Of a stretch of DNA of 64,000 nucleotides, positions 9,226 to 18,763 are shown in pieces. Made by a program: the position numbers and the translations under genes. How positions within the stretch are numbered: the stretch's first letter is position 1; every line of letters starts with the position of its first letter. This DNA comes from Bacillus sp. JCM 19034 (GTDB lineage: Bacteria > Bacillota > Bacilli > Bacillales > Bacillaceae_D), in contig NZ_BAXR01000004.1 in assembly GCF_001310635.1 (NCBI RefSeq), forward strand, positions 186,001-250,000, read 5' to 3'. The notes under the pieces are model-generated. The model was given only the letters and a program-made list of their open reading frames with translations. It was not told the DNA's origin and did no database searches.

Positions 9226-10382
9226 CTAAAATTCCTGTTTCTCTTTCCTCCTAAACGTAACGACAGCTAACAACCCACCCAGCAAGACAAGCCCCGCTCC
9301 AAGCCACGGGTGATATACTACAGAATCGCGGAAGTTAGCAAGAACCCCACCAAAACCAGCCCCCATGCAAGGCCAATATGAGCCACAGAGGAACTGGCAC
9401 TTAACGCTATTTCGGAAGAATCTGATGTCTCATGTATAAAAAAGCTTTGCATCGCTGGAATAGTCGTATTGGATGCCATGACCCATATCGAACATAATAT
9501 AATTACGCTTATAATCCAAGCGGAACCAATTGGAAGCATGATCAATGCCATCGTATGAAGAAGAAGACTTATGATAACCGTCCTAGCTATGCCCCAACGA
9601 TCTGCGGCAAAGCCGCCAAACCTCGTACCCGCAGTAGCGAAAATACCGACAAGTAACATTACCAAACTGATCACTGATGGATTGAGCCCCACAACTTCTT
9701 GGAAAAAAGGAACAATATACGTATAAACGGTACTATATCCAGTGATCGCAAATAAAAAGACTAGGAGCCCGCACACAATTTTAACATTTTTAAAAATCGA
9801 AAGCTGTTTTCTAATAGTCGGCCTCGTTTTTCCGGCAATTGAAGGCAGCAAACGGGTAAGAGCAAAAAATACAACTAAACCGAGTATTGCTAATGATAAA
9901 AAAATCATCCTCCAACCGATTAATTGCCCTAGCATCATTCCTAAAGGAAGTCCCAGCACAAGTGCTGCTCCAAAGCCCATCGACACAGTACCTATTGCAT
10001 TTCCGATTTTCTCACGTGGAACCAGATTTGCCGCAATGCTGAGTGCTAGAACAGAAAAAACCCCTGCACTGACACCTAGAACTATTCTTGTAATCATGAG
10101 AAAACCAAACGAAGGACTCCATAATGCAAGGAAATTGCCCATAATAAATACTCCTAGAGAGATCATCGTGACTTTCTTTCGATCCACTCTAGCAACTAGT
10201 GTGACGATGATCGGTGTACCGATCGCAAAGGCTAGAGAAAATGCGGTCACTAACTGTCCTGCAGACGCTATACTAACTTGAAAATCATCTGAAACCATAT
10301 TAACGATACCTGCTGCCACCATTTCCGCTGTCCCCATTAAAAATGTGCCTAACATTAATAAAAATAAGATTACTCGTCTCAA
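9226..10382 (-). pseudogene. MFS drug/sugar exporter (YdhP/AraJ type), C-terminal frameshift
   Basis: A twelve-helix major-facilitator protein of about 385 residues. The N-terminus FLLMLGTFLMGTAEMVAAGI is typical of the YdhP/AraJ/PbuE group (F-x-MGTxE), and RVDRKK is the loop 2-3 motif. The frame breaks near 9370 in a G5 run: one more G would give AGFGGVLANFRDSV and a normal end (GGLLAVVTFRRKE) at 9226. As sequenced, the main frame stops at 9318. Likely substrates are drugs or small metabolites. It is divergent from the LysR gene at 10501. Confidence 0.85.
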
Positions 10383-10500
10383 TCTAAACTCATCTACCTT
10401 CCTTTTGAATATAGATTAAGTGTATACTTGAGATATGATAATTTAAAATACATATTAATTCATGTATTCATTCCTTATAAGGAATGTAAAGGAGGAAATG

Positions 10501-11376
10501 ATGGAATTGTTGCAGTTGGAATATTTCCAAAGGGTTGCTCGCCTAGAGCATCTCACCAAAGCTTCAGAGGAGCTTCACGTTTCACAACCTTCATTAAGTA
10601 AAACGATAGCTCGATTGGAAAAAGATCTGGGTGTTCCTCTTTTTGACAGAAAAAATCGCCAAATGAAGCTGAATGAATATGGTCATCTCTTTCTAAAACA
10701 GGTTGACATTGCTCTATCTGCATTAGAAGAAGGAAGAAGGCAAATTGCTGATCAAGCAGACTTGCAAAATAGTCGTGTTATCTTGTCTTCAACCGATCAT
10801 AAATGTGATGCCGAGCTGGTCAGCTCGTTTCTCACAGCCTCTACACAAGCCAATTTGCGGATTAAGCGCTCCGCAACGGATCAACAAAATTTAGAATGGC
10901 TGATCAATGAAGATATAGATTTTTTCATTTCCTCACTACCAATCCAGGAGCAAGGGATTGAAGCCATTTCATTTCTCACCGAAGAAATTTACTTAGCTGT
11001 GTCGAAAGAGCATCCATTAGCTCAAAGAACAAGTATCCATCTTCAAGAAGCTTCTAATGAACCATTTGTTGGATTTAGAACAGGGGATCATTTTCGCACT
11101 CTAACCGATCATTTTTGCTTTGAGGCAGGATTCCAACCTAAAATAGTATGTGAGATAGATGGATTTTCAGCCGCTAATAGCTTCGTAGAAAAAGGAATCG
11201 GAGTCGCTTTTTTGACTAGAGAGGCAAAAGAGCAGGATGCTGCCGTCCAGCTTATCCCCATTGAAGAACCAACCTGCCACCGAACCTTTCAAATTGCTTG
11301 GAAGAAAGATCGATATTTGAGTAATATTGCCCGAACATTTCGCGATTTTCTCATTCATTATTATGATTCACACTAA
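10501..11376 (+). CDS. LysR-family transcriptional regulator
   Basis: 291 residues. The N-terminal winged helix (LLQLEYFQRVARLEHLTKAS, HVSQPSLSKTIARLE) is classic LysR, followed by the linker helix and a two-lobed effector domain (EGIGVAFLTREAKEQ is close to the usual GxGxAxLP segment). I chose the second of two adjacent ATGs (10501) because AGGAGG then lies 6 bases away. It is divergent from the MFS exporter at 9226-10382 with about 120 bases between them, so it very likely controls that exporter and itself. Confidence 0.93.
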   Translation: MELLQLEYFQRVARLEHLTKASEELHVSQPSLSKTIARLEKDLGVPLFDRKNRQMKLNEYGHLFLKQVDIALSALEEGRRQIADQADLQNSRVILSSTDHKCDAELVSSFLTASTQANLRIKRSATDQQNLEWLINEDIDFFISSLPIQEQGIEAISFLTEEIYLAVSKEHPLAQRTSIHLQEASNEPFVGFRTGDHFRTLTDHFCFEAGFQPKIVCEIDGFSAANSFVEKGIGVAFLTREAKEQDAAVQLIPIEEPTCHRTFQIAWKKDRYLSNIARTFRDFLIHYYDSH

Positions 11377-11397
11377 AATGCACAGGACATGCAAAAA

Positions 11398-11419
11398 CCC
11401 ACCTGCCATTGCAGGTGGG
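11398..11419 (-). terminator. Terminator of the multicopper oxidase operon
   Basis: CCCACCTGC and GCAGGTGGG form a perfect 9-base stem with a 4-base loop. On the minus strand a T5 tract follows, so it ends the transcript coming from the multicopper oxidase. It sits between convergent genes and may also serve the LysR gene weakly. Confidence 0.8.
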
Positions 11420-11440
11420 CGTAAAAAATTGAATGTATGT

Positions 11441-12971
11441 TCAATGATTGTGCTGATGATTTTCGGATTCTGAAACTTTACGAGGAGGTTCTGCTCCTGG
11501 CTCGATCACAACGAATTGCCCCATCATACCTCTATCTTCGTGCATCAAAATGTGGCAGTGATACATGTATGGGAATTCGGGGTCAACATAATCTTCAAAG
11601 CGTGCAATGATCCGAATGGTGCTACGAGGTGGAATAAAAACCGTATCTTTCCAACCTCTGAGATGTTCTGGTGGTTCTTCCCCATTAATATCGAGTATGG
11701 CAAAATGAGCAAGGTGTGTGTGGAAGTTATGGTAAACCCCTCCCCCCGTATGACGAATTTCCCAGATTTCAGTCGTATCTATCGTAACTGCAAAGTCAAT
11801 CCGATTCATATCCATTGGTTGATTATTGATCCAGCCAGTTCCTGCCAGTTCAAACTCACGAGTTTCAACGGCGCTCATTTCTTCTGGCCAATCTATGTCC
11901 ACCAATTTCGATGGCAGTGGTTGTGAATCGACAAGCTGTTGGGAACCACGAATTTTCAATAAATCAAACGTGTCTTCCCCACCATTAAACCGCTGCTCCC
12001 AAAAACTTAACCCTTCTATCTCTGGCTCGTAGCTCCGTAATGTGACATCCTCTCCGGGCACTATCTCAACCACGATCTCCACACGTTCGCCAGGTGTAAG
12101 CAACAGCCGGTTAAGCTCAACCGGCATTTCAAGAAGACCCGTGTCAGTCCCAATCAATGTGTAGACGATCATCGCTGAAACCAAGATTGTAGATTCGAGC
12201 ATTAGAAGCATTCAATACACGGAACCGTACTAGACTCGTTGTAGCCTCAAAGTAAGGATCATAAGTGCCATTAACCAGAATCTCATCACCGAGAATGCCG
12301 ACATTGCTAAAGAGTGGCTTACTAAAGTTAAGAGAACCATCTCTATTAAAGTTTTTGTCCTGAATAATTAGCGGTATATCGTCTACACCATAAGTATCAG
12401 GTAGGTTCAGCTCCTCTAATTCAAGATCATCAATCAAGAACATTCCAGCAGCACCTCGGTAAACATGCTCAGCAGTTGCACCGTGGGGATGGGGATGGAA
12501 CCATAGACTTGCCGCTGGTTGATCCACTTTCCAAGTAGGAGACCATGTTTCACCAGACTTAATCATCTGATGCGGTCCTCCATCCATAGCAGCTGGAAGG
12601 TGCATCCCATGCCAATGCAAACTGGTGTCTTCTTCAATCCCGTTGGTTACATTAATCACCACCTCATCACCACGAGATGAACGTAATGTTGGCGACAAAT
12701 AAGGTTCATTTAGTCCCCATGTCTCTGTCAGTTTTCCCTCTATAAACTCAACCTCACCTGTAGTGAAGGTAAGATCGAACACTTTACGTCCTTGGTCATC
12801 AAGCGTCGGTTCCAACAATTCTGGGATAGCAAGACGACTTTCAAACATTAAATCGCCAATATTAGATTTCTTGGCTTGATCGAACACCCAAACGATAAAC
12901 CCACCTACACCAAGAAATATCATAAGACTAGCAATTATTATGAACATCATAAATTTTCGATATTTCAACAT
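11441..12971 (-). pseudogene. Multicopper oxidase (CotA/bilirubin-oxidase-like), one frameshift
   Basis: About 510 residues in two overlapping frames. The N-terminus has a membrane-spanning or signal segment (residues 8-30). Copper ligands are visible: LHWHGMHLPA and WFHPHPHGATAEHVYRGAAG in domain 1, then NFHTHLAHFAILD and YHCHILMHEDRGMMGQF in domain 3, which supply the type 1, 2 and 3 sites. Such laccase-like enzymes oxidise phenols, bilirubin or Cu(I)/Mn(II) outside the membrane. The frame breaks near 12160 after FSDDR; the other frame continues VYTLIGTDTGLLEMPVE. It follows the four-helix membrane gene at 13036 and shares its tetO-like control region. The ATG at 12971 has TGGAGGTT upstream. 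Confidence 0.88.
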
Positions 12972-13035
12972 ACACTATCAACCTCCATGCCGCTGTCATT
13001 AATTTATCACTTTACTACATTTACCTGTGCATCCA

Positions 13036-13530
13036 TCAAGATTTTTGATTGTGTTGTCTAAAGCGACCAAGAGATATCCAACAAAGCACATATATACTTG
13101 CAATAATAATCGTTCTACCTGTACTAAGGTTCGCCCATAGATCCGCACGGTCTTTCAACTCTTGTGAAAAGGGACCTGTTGGATCGGTCGTTGAAAACAC
13201 ATTAAGTTCTGGAATAAAGTACAAAAAAGTAGGAATTCTGAGCATTAGGTAAAGACCCACAATCATAATTATTGTATTCCTCACTCTTTTAGCCTTCCAG
13301 CACAGGAACAACACAACGACGATTAGGATTTGAGCCATTATGTGTAGTGGTATCCAAAAGTGATCAACAGGCAGACCATAATCTCCTTGAAGAATGGAAA
13401 AGGATGTTGGTGGATAAGCACTCCATTGGGAAGCAACAACTACTCCTTCATAAATCGCTCCACTTAGTTCAAAGCCAATCACCGTGATCAAACAAATTAA
13501 TGCAACAAAAGTTAAATTACTTTTCATCAT
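13036..13530 (-). CDS. Four-helix membrane protein (DUF1772-like)
   Basis: 164 residues with four predicted membrane helices (about residues 6-28, 58-82, 85-107, 138-157). The general layout is like DUF1772/anthrone-oxygenase-like small membrane proteins, but the match is by pattern only. It is first in an operon with the multicopper oxidase 64 bases downstream, suggesting a shared envelope redox or detoxification role. AAGGAGAG precedes the ATG at 13530. The promoter region holds tandem tetO-like sites. Confidence 0.7.
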   Translation of the reverse strand: MMKSNLTFVALICLITVIGFELSGAIYEGVVVASQWSAYPPTSFSILQGDYGLPVDHFWIPLHIMAQILIVVVLFLCWKAKRVRNTIIMIVGLYLMLRIPTFLYFIPELNVFSTTDPTGPFSQELKDRADLWANLSTGRTIIIASIYVLCWISLGRFRQHNQKS

Positions 13531-13566
13531 TTTTCTCTCCTTATCATAATATAAATGTACGGTTAA

Positions 13567-13599
13567 CCTATCGGTGATAGATTGACTATCGTTGATAGG
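13567..13599. promoter_or_regulatory. Tandem tetO-like operators
   Basis: Two 13-base palindromes, CTATCGGTGATAG (13568-13580) and CTATCGTTGATAG (13586-13598), have centres 18 bases apart. Both have the CTATCnnTGATAG core of the TetR operator of tetracycline transposons. They sit between the divergent membrane-protein/multicopper-oxidase operon and a TetR-type gene. Confidence 0.8.
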
Positions 13600-13620
13600 T
13601 TACCTCGAAAATGGTATACT
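13592..13620 (+). promoter_or_regulatory. Promoter of the TetR-type gene, overlapping operator 2
   Basis: TTGATA at 13592-13597 and TATACT at 13615-13620 with a 17-base spacer. The -35 box lies inside the second tetO-like site, so repressor binding would block RNA polymerase, which implies autorepression. Confidence 0.6.
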
Positions 13621-13696
13621 GTCAAGGAACAATTCAACTTTTTCTGAAAATAGGCTAAAATAATGGATAACATTTGATTGAAAGGGGTACTTAAAG

Positions 13697-14311
13697 TTGA
13701 CGACGGGTAACGATGCACATCATAAAATGTTGGATAAATCCCAAATTGTACGTATTGCACTAGAGATCCTGCAAAAAGAAGGTTACAAAAGCATCACGAT
13801 AAGAAAGATTGCAGAAAGGTTAGGAATTAAGAGCGCTTCCCTATACTGGCACATAAAAAATAAAAACGAATTGCTCGAATTAGTGGCTGATGAAATTTGT
13901 AAAAACATTCAGTTTCCAGATAAAGAGGCAGACTGGGATGAACAATTAATGATGCTCGCAAAAGAATGGCGGGACAAACTTTTATCCATTCGTGATTCCG
14001 CTATTGTTATAGCTGAAACGGCTCCGACTACTCCTTATCGCATACAATTAATTGAACAGATTCATGATATCTTTAAGAATGCAGGTATGGGTCATAAAGA
14101 GGCTTTCTCAGCTTTATGGTTCTTCAACACATACACAATTTCATTCATTCTCGAGGAATACCGTTTTTTAGAAATCGCTAATAAAGAGCCCGCTAATTCC
14201 TATTTAGAAACACCACCTTCAATAAACTTGACCATTCCAGACATGAATCAAGAGTTTCAGTTTGGGATGGAAGTTATGATCACTGGATTAAAGGGAAAGT
14301 TTGACCTGTAA
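13697..14311 (+). CDS. TetR-type repressor (TetR_C class)
   Basis: 204 residues. Residues 12-55 form the TetR helix-turn-helix (SQIVRIALEILQKEGYKSIT, IAERLGIKSASLYWHIKNKN), with the SLYWH(V/I)KNK wording typical of the tetracycline-repressor branch. The C-terminal part matches the TetR_C ligand domain pattern in length and layout. A TTG start at 13697 is 10 bases after AAAGGGG; an ATG ten codons later is the alternative. Tandem tetO-like operators upstream point to control of itself and of the divergent multicopper oxidase operon rather than a TetA pump, which is absent here. Confidence 0.88.
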   Translation: MTTGNDAHHKMLDKSQIVRIALEILQKEGYKSITIRKIAERLGIKSASLYWHIKNKNELLELVADEICKNIQFPDKEADWDEQLMMLAKEWRDKLLSIRDSAIVIAETAPTTPYRIQLIEQIHDIFKNAGMGHKEAFSALWFFNTYTISFILEEYRFLEIANKEPANSYLETPPSINLTIPDMNQEFQFGMEVMITGLKGKFDL

Positions 14312-14334
14312 GAGAAACAAATATTTCACCCATA

Positions 14335-14690
14335 GGCGATTTTCTCCGCCAATTCTAAAATAATTCCCTCTGGCCCACGACATAGCATAATTTATAAGTA
14401 TTTTCGTAGTTTTGTATCTCACCAATTAGCCCTGCGCCTTTCTGTTTCAATTAGGTAACAAGGGCTTCAATATCTTCAACAGCAAAGGCAATATGCCGGA
14501 TGCCGAGAGTATTGGCCAAAGGATGCTGTATGCCGTTTTCATCTAATGGCTTGTGAAATTTGACTAGCTCTATATTCGCCTCACCATCTGGTGTTCGCAT
14601 CATGACCACTTCCTCTTTAACATCTTGTAGCCCGATGATGCTCCACCCACTCTCCTTCTCCGAGTATTTCTAGACCAAATTCATGATTCC
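14335..14690 (-). pseudogene. Degenerate second copy of the VOC gene
   Basis: Strongly similar to bases 3258-3620 of the intact VOC gene, including the stretch coding for IRHIAFAVEDIEALVI. It has several indels (for example at the ATTAGG near 14450 and in the AGCCCGATGATG region) and lacks both ends. It is not translatable and is a duplication fossil. Confidence 0.85.
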
Positions 14691-14700
14691 ATTCTTGCAC

Positions 14701-14945
14701 CCTTTTCTTGAATAAAGGTATAATTAACCCTTATTTTGCAGGGTGTATGATATGGGTAAGATACAATTAGTTGAAATATAATTGAAGATCGTAGAATAAC
14801 ATGTAGCAAGTGTGGAGTTCATTTACGATGACAAAAAAGAAGACGTTTAACATCATCATAATAGGTATTTTAAGATGTAGAGAAAACCTTATGGTTTAGC
14901 CCAAATTAAATATAAACAACCTGCCAAGTAACGCTCTTCCTTAAC
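14701..14945. repeat. Source copy of the duplicated segment at 5609-5824
   Basis: It covers the downstream flank and last codons of the methyltransferase gene, repeated at 5609-5824 in the same orientation about 9 kb away. The VOC copies at 3.3 kb and 14.4 kb flank the two segments in the same order, so one larger block was probably duplicated and then rearranged. Confidence 0.8.
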
Positions 14946-15496
14946 AAGCTTTAAACGGGACTGATTTACATAATCAGAAATATTTCTGTTTTGATGGCAC
15001 CCTACAGCCTTTAGTGCCAATGGATCCAAGGTTTTTTGCAACCCTGCCAAAAGTTTGTTAGTACTGAGGCCATGCTCCATCATTAGTATTTCCCCTTCTG
15101 GCTTACACCACTCTCGAAAGTTATTAAGGACCGTAACAGGATCTTGATAGGCACATAAACTGCAAGAAGATATGATAGTATCAAAGCTGTTTTTATTAAA
15201 TTCAACCTTTTCAACATCATTTTGTATTAGTGTCACTTTAAAAGGATATTTTTTTGCCTCTTTCTGTGCTGCTTTCAACATTTCATGACTAAAATCCAAT
15301 CCTGTCAATTCAATATCTCTACGGTAGAAAGAAAAATTATTACCAGAACCAATAGCAACTTCCAAAACCTTCCCTTTGGCTTCTTGAAAAATCCTTTGAC
15401 GAAACTTATTATCTTGACTATTTTTCCGTCGTTTATCGTATTTTTTGCCTGTTTATCAAACTTTTTAATTAACGATTGACGATCCATATCATCCAT
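14889..15496 (-). pseudogene. Class I SAM-dependent methyltransferase, frameshifted
   Basis: About 203 residues when one shift is corrected. EVAIGSGNNFSFY is the SAM-binding motif I (VLExxxGxG variant), followed by LTGLDFSHEML (acidic residue of motif II), FDTIISSCSLCAYQDPVTVL (motif IV) and ILMMEHGLSTNK (motif V). The pattern fits the Methyltransf_11/UbiE-like family; the acceptor is unknown. The frame is lost in an A6 run near 15445; a seventh A restores KKYDKRRKNSQDNKFRQRIF. Start ATG 15496 after AGAGGAT. The 3' end is duplicated at 5.8 kb. Confidence 0.82.
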
Positions 15497-15747
15497 TGAT
15501 CCTCTGTCCTCCCAGTCTATTTTTATTTGACGGTACACCCTTTTAGTTGGAGTCCAATTGTAAATTTCTTCATTCGTTTCCTTCGAGGTCGAGTAAGTCC
15601 AAGATGCTACAACTACTTCCTCCAGCCAACTCTTGTAAGTTCGGCATGACCTCCCCCTTTACGTACCCATCATACCGTACCCTTTTCTAATTATATCAAT
15701 CGCTTGGAACATACAGTTATTAATAGTTACATACATTATTTCGCAAG

Positions 15748-16269
15748 CTAGTTCTTTTCATCTTCTTTTATAGACTTTGCAATAGCTTCACATTTTTTTA
15801 TAGCCCAAATGTAATGATTGGAAGTGTTTGCTGCAAAATAGCTGTATAAGTTACTTGTTTTTGTCCATTTATAGTATTTTTTTGTCATGATTTCTTCATT
15901 GGTATGTGATTTAATTAGATCCATAACTCTTTCATGACTTAACTTCAACTTTTTTATAGCTTGATTTAATGTTACATCTTGATAGCTTTCCCAAATTTTC
16001 ATATTAAGTAGCTTAATAGTTCTCCATTTGTAACTAGGTGCAGGCATAAAAGGAATATCTCCATCCATACCTTCTCTATACCATCTCTCAAGCATGGCAT
16101 GCCATTCATATAGATGCATTAATACATCACGAAAATTCTTGTCTCTTTCTTGAGTCTCAATAGAAATACTCCTTTTTCTATAAGGTACTGAATCTATTAT
16201 TGCAAGCAATGATTTAAGATGTTTGTGGCTATCCAATAGTAGATTTTCTTTTTCACTTTTCGCAATCAA
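15748..16269 (-). CDS. ClbS/DfsB-family four-helix protein
   Basis: 173 residues of the ClbS/DfsB (DUF1706) family. The pattern includes IDSVPYRKRSI, FRDVLMHLYEWHAMLERWYR, the MPAPSYKWRTIKLLN motif that marks the family, and SNHYIWAIKKCEAI near the end. ClbS is the colibactin self-protection hydrolase; most homologues are uncharacterised and a DinB-like fold is expected. The start is TTG at 16269, eight bases after AGGAGG. It appears to be a single-gene unit. Confidence 0.9.
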   Translation of the reverse strand: MIAKSEKENLLLDSHKHLKSLLAIIDSVPYRKRSISIETQERDKNFRDVLMHLYEWHAMLERWYREGMDGDIPFMPAPSYKWRTIKLLNMKIWESYQDVTLNQAIKKLKLSHERVMDLIKSHTNEEIMTKKYYKWTKTSNLYSYFAANTSNHYIWAIKKCEAIAKSIKEDEKN

Positions 16270-16699
16270 GAAAATTCCCTCCTCTTTTATTAAATATTAC
16301 CATAAGAGTGTACACTCTTTTATTAGCTTTCAAAAAAATTTGAGTTAAAACTACCATAATGCTGTTACATCTATTTCATATTTTGCTATTAACCTACCCG
16401 TTCGTTAGCCAGGACTGTTCGAAGCAATCGAATTACTATTTTGGAACGAACTTTCCAATATATATTTTAAAAGAAGCACGATTAGTAGAACTTCTCCAAA
16501 AAGCAATTTCCTTTTTCCCGAATACGTGTCTTATTTGCACTTATCCCTTCAACGGCTACGCCCGCGTTACAACATGATAATACAAATTTGAATCATCAAA
16601 TTTTTTAGAAAGATAATAGTCTAATTGAAAAAACACCTCGAACTTCTTCCCCTATTTCGATACTTGTTTTAAAAGACCCGCTGATCAATTTCAATCACT
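16270..16699. other. Intergenic region without recognisable gene
   Basis: A short plus-strand frame at 16359-16577 has no ribosome site and an implausible composition. I see no RNA gene, repeat or clear terminator here. Confidence 0.5.
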
Positions 16700-17768
16700 T
16701 TAAGAGATCGCTTTAATTATTTTTATCATAGCCTTGAAAGCTGCACTATGTCCAAAACCGCTGCATTGATTAATCGTTCCTGTAAAGTATACCTCTCGCT
16801 CAGGGTTATAAAAGGCAAAGGCACCCGACTGACCCCAAAATCCTAATATTTCTTTGATTGGTGCGAATGGAGAAACAAATCGAGGCACCAACAGTTTCTC
16901 TAATCCGATCCCATAATAAAATTGTCCAGGGAAGAAGATTAAATTCCATTGCTTAAGATCTTCCAGTTCCTCTTTCGGAAAAAAACGGCCATTAAAAAAG
17001 GCTTTTAAAAATTCCATCGTTTCTTTAGCAGTAGATACGATACCCCCTTCTGGAGCAATGGAAGACATATACATCGGGAGATGCAATGCATTGGATTTAT
17101 AGTACAACGGCACAGGGTTAGTATCATTTACATCTTCATATACATACGTCTTTGACAGCTCAAGCTCATCAAATATGAACGTTTGAAAGACCTCTGACAT
17201 GTTCAATCCGGTAAGATTCTCAATAATTCTACCTAGTAGTTGATAGTTTGTATCTGAGTAATTGACTTTTCCTTTTTGTCCTGGTTTAAATTTTTGGTTT
17301 TAGTTTTTTTATTAACGATAATGTTTTCTCTAAGGACCAAGTCTGGTCTTCACCATTGAAAAGTTGTGAAGCAGCTGTTTTACCATTAGGTTGCTTATAC
17401 GCGAAATAATCCGGTAAGCCCGAAGTATTGGAGATCAAATGTTTAATTGTAATATCATTGGAATAATCAATCCCATCTAGAACATGGATGCCACGGACGA
17501 TATCTTCAGACAGATAGTTTGCGATGTGATCTTCCAATTGCAACCGATTTTCTACTCTTAATTTCAAAATCACAGCTGTAACGTATAATTTCGTGACACT
17601 GGCAATAAAGTATTGATCATCTTCTTTAATGTTACCCGCTGCACCAGTCCAAGAAAATGCATTGTCCCCTTGTTCAACACACAACACAGCCCCGAAGTTG
17701 TTTCTTTTTTTAATCATTTGCTTGACATTATGATTGAGAAAAGATTCGTCCAATTGTTTGACCATCAT
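16700..17768 (-). pseudogene. Serine hydrolase (class C beta-lactamase family), frameshifted
   Basis: About 356 residues. FIASVTKLYVTAVILKLRVE holds the SxxK catalytic motif, KVNYSDTNYQLLGRIIENLT the Tyr motif (YSD in place of YxN), and GFGHSAAFKAM stands near the usual HxG position. Members are penicillin-binding-protein-like esterases and peptidases; without a signal peptide this one is probably cytosolic. The frame breaks near 17285 in an A5 run between LKPK and FKPGQKGKVNYSD. ATG(s) at 17765-17768 with GAGGAGGG. It lies 53 bases downstream of a TetR gene on the same strand, so both probably share a promoter. Confidence 0.83.
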
Positions 17769-17821
17769 AAACCCTCCTCTAATTGATTACGACTGTTGCG
17801 TACAGCTATATTTACTCGTTT

Positions 17822-18397
17822 TTAATCATTTTTCTTTCGTAGACGAGTAGCAGTCACAACATCTTCAGCAGCACAGTCTAATATCTCCTTCATCTTTTCT
17901 ATGTCATATTCCTCGTGGAGCAACCTATTGGCAACCATGACAGAGATCCCCATTTGAAAAGCTCTCATCTTAAATAAAATTAACTTAAGTTCCTCATCAG
18001 TAAAACCTTCAAGCTCCGGATCCTTTTTCATAAGTCCCACAAGCTTATCACCCATTTCCTGATCAAAAGCCTGAAAATAATCGTTCTGTTTCATCACAAA
18101 ATCTCTAAACAGATTCGGATACTCCATAGCGAACCGAAGACTGACAACACCTATATCTCCGAATGGGTTTCCGGAATGTTGTTCGTTTAACAGGTGCTGA
18201 TTTAAATCAACGACTTTTTTAATCACTGCCCGTTTCAATTCTTCAACATCATTGAAATTAACGTAAATAGGGGCAATTGAACTTCCCAATTGATCGGCCA
18301 CTTTTCTTATGGTCATACTATCGATCCCTTCTGTTTTGGCAATGTTAAAAGCGGCATCGACGATTTGCTCCTTGGAAAATTTATTTTTGGGTGGCAC
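17822..18397 (-). CDS. TetR/AcrR-family regulator
   Basis: 191 residues. The HTH is EQIVDAAFNIAKTEGIDSMT, then IRKVADQLGSSIAPIYVNFN. The C-terminal ligand domain (PNLFRDFVMKQNDYF) resembles the TetR_C WHG-type group. The start is GTG at 18397 after AAAGGAGGGA. It is the first gene of an operon with the serine hydrolase. Tandem palindromes in the upstream region are likely its own operator. Confidence 0.9.
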   Translation of the reverse strand: MPPKNKFSKEQIVDAAFNIAKTEGIDSMTIRKVADQLGSSIAPIYVNFNDVEELKRAVIKKVVDLNQHLLNEQHSGNPFGDIGVVSLRFAMEYPNLFRDFVMKQNDYFQAFDQEMGDKLVGLMKKDPELEGFTDEELKLILFKMRAFQMGISVMVANRLLHEEYDIEKMKEILDCAAEDVVTATRLRKKND

Positions 18398-18447
18398 GGT
18401 AGTCCCTCCTTTATGAATACAATTATCTTCGCATGAACACAGTTAGA

Positions 18448-18499
18448 TATACATCGTTCGTTATGTAACATTCGTTATATAACATTAATTATACATCGT
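18448..18499. promoter_or_regulatory. Tandem palindromic operator of the TetR/hydrolase operon
   Basis: GTTATGTAAC (18460-18469) and the perfect palindrome GTTATATAAC (18474-18483) form TTCG-led direct repeats. They are flanked by identical TATACATCGT repeats at 18448-18457 and 18490-18499, 42 bases apart. The symmetry fits co-operative binding of TetR dimers. Confidence 0.65.
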
Positions 18500-18560
18500 A
18501 ATTAGCATTTGTAAACCCTTTTTTGATTATTGACAATTGACATTATTCTGAGCGGAAAAA

Positions 18561-18593
18561 AACCGCATTTCTCTTTGTGAAAATGCGGTTTTT
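18561..18593. terminator. Bidirectional terminator
   Basis: AACCGCATTT pairs with AAATGCGGTT around a short loop, with T-runs on both strands. On the minus strand it ends the acetyltransferase transcript coming from 18764. Confidence 0.75.
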
Positions 18594-18763
18594 AAAATTT
18601 TCATTCTAGTTCATCATAAATTAACTGCTCAAAAGAAGACCCGCTAAAGGAATCTAACGGGTGGGCATTCCGAACTTATCCACTTTTGAGGTTCGAAGTG
18701 TCAAGTGCGCCTGTCATATCGACTGAATAAGGAGGCAGCATTTTTATGCTATTTCTTTCCTGT

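Noticed and set aside
16359..16577. 72-codon plus-strand ORF
   Set aside because: No ribosome site, no recognisable domain, in a stretch without coding character.
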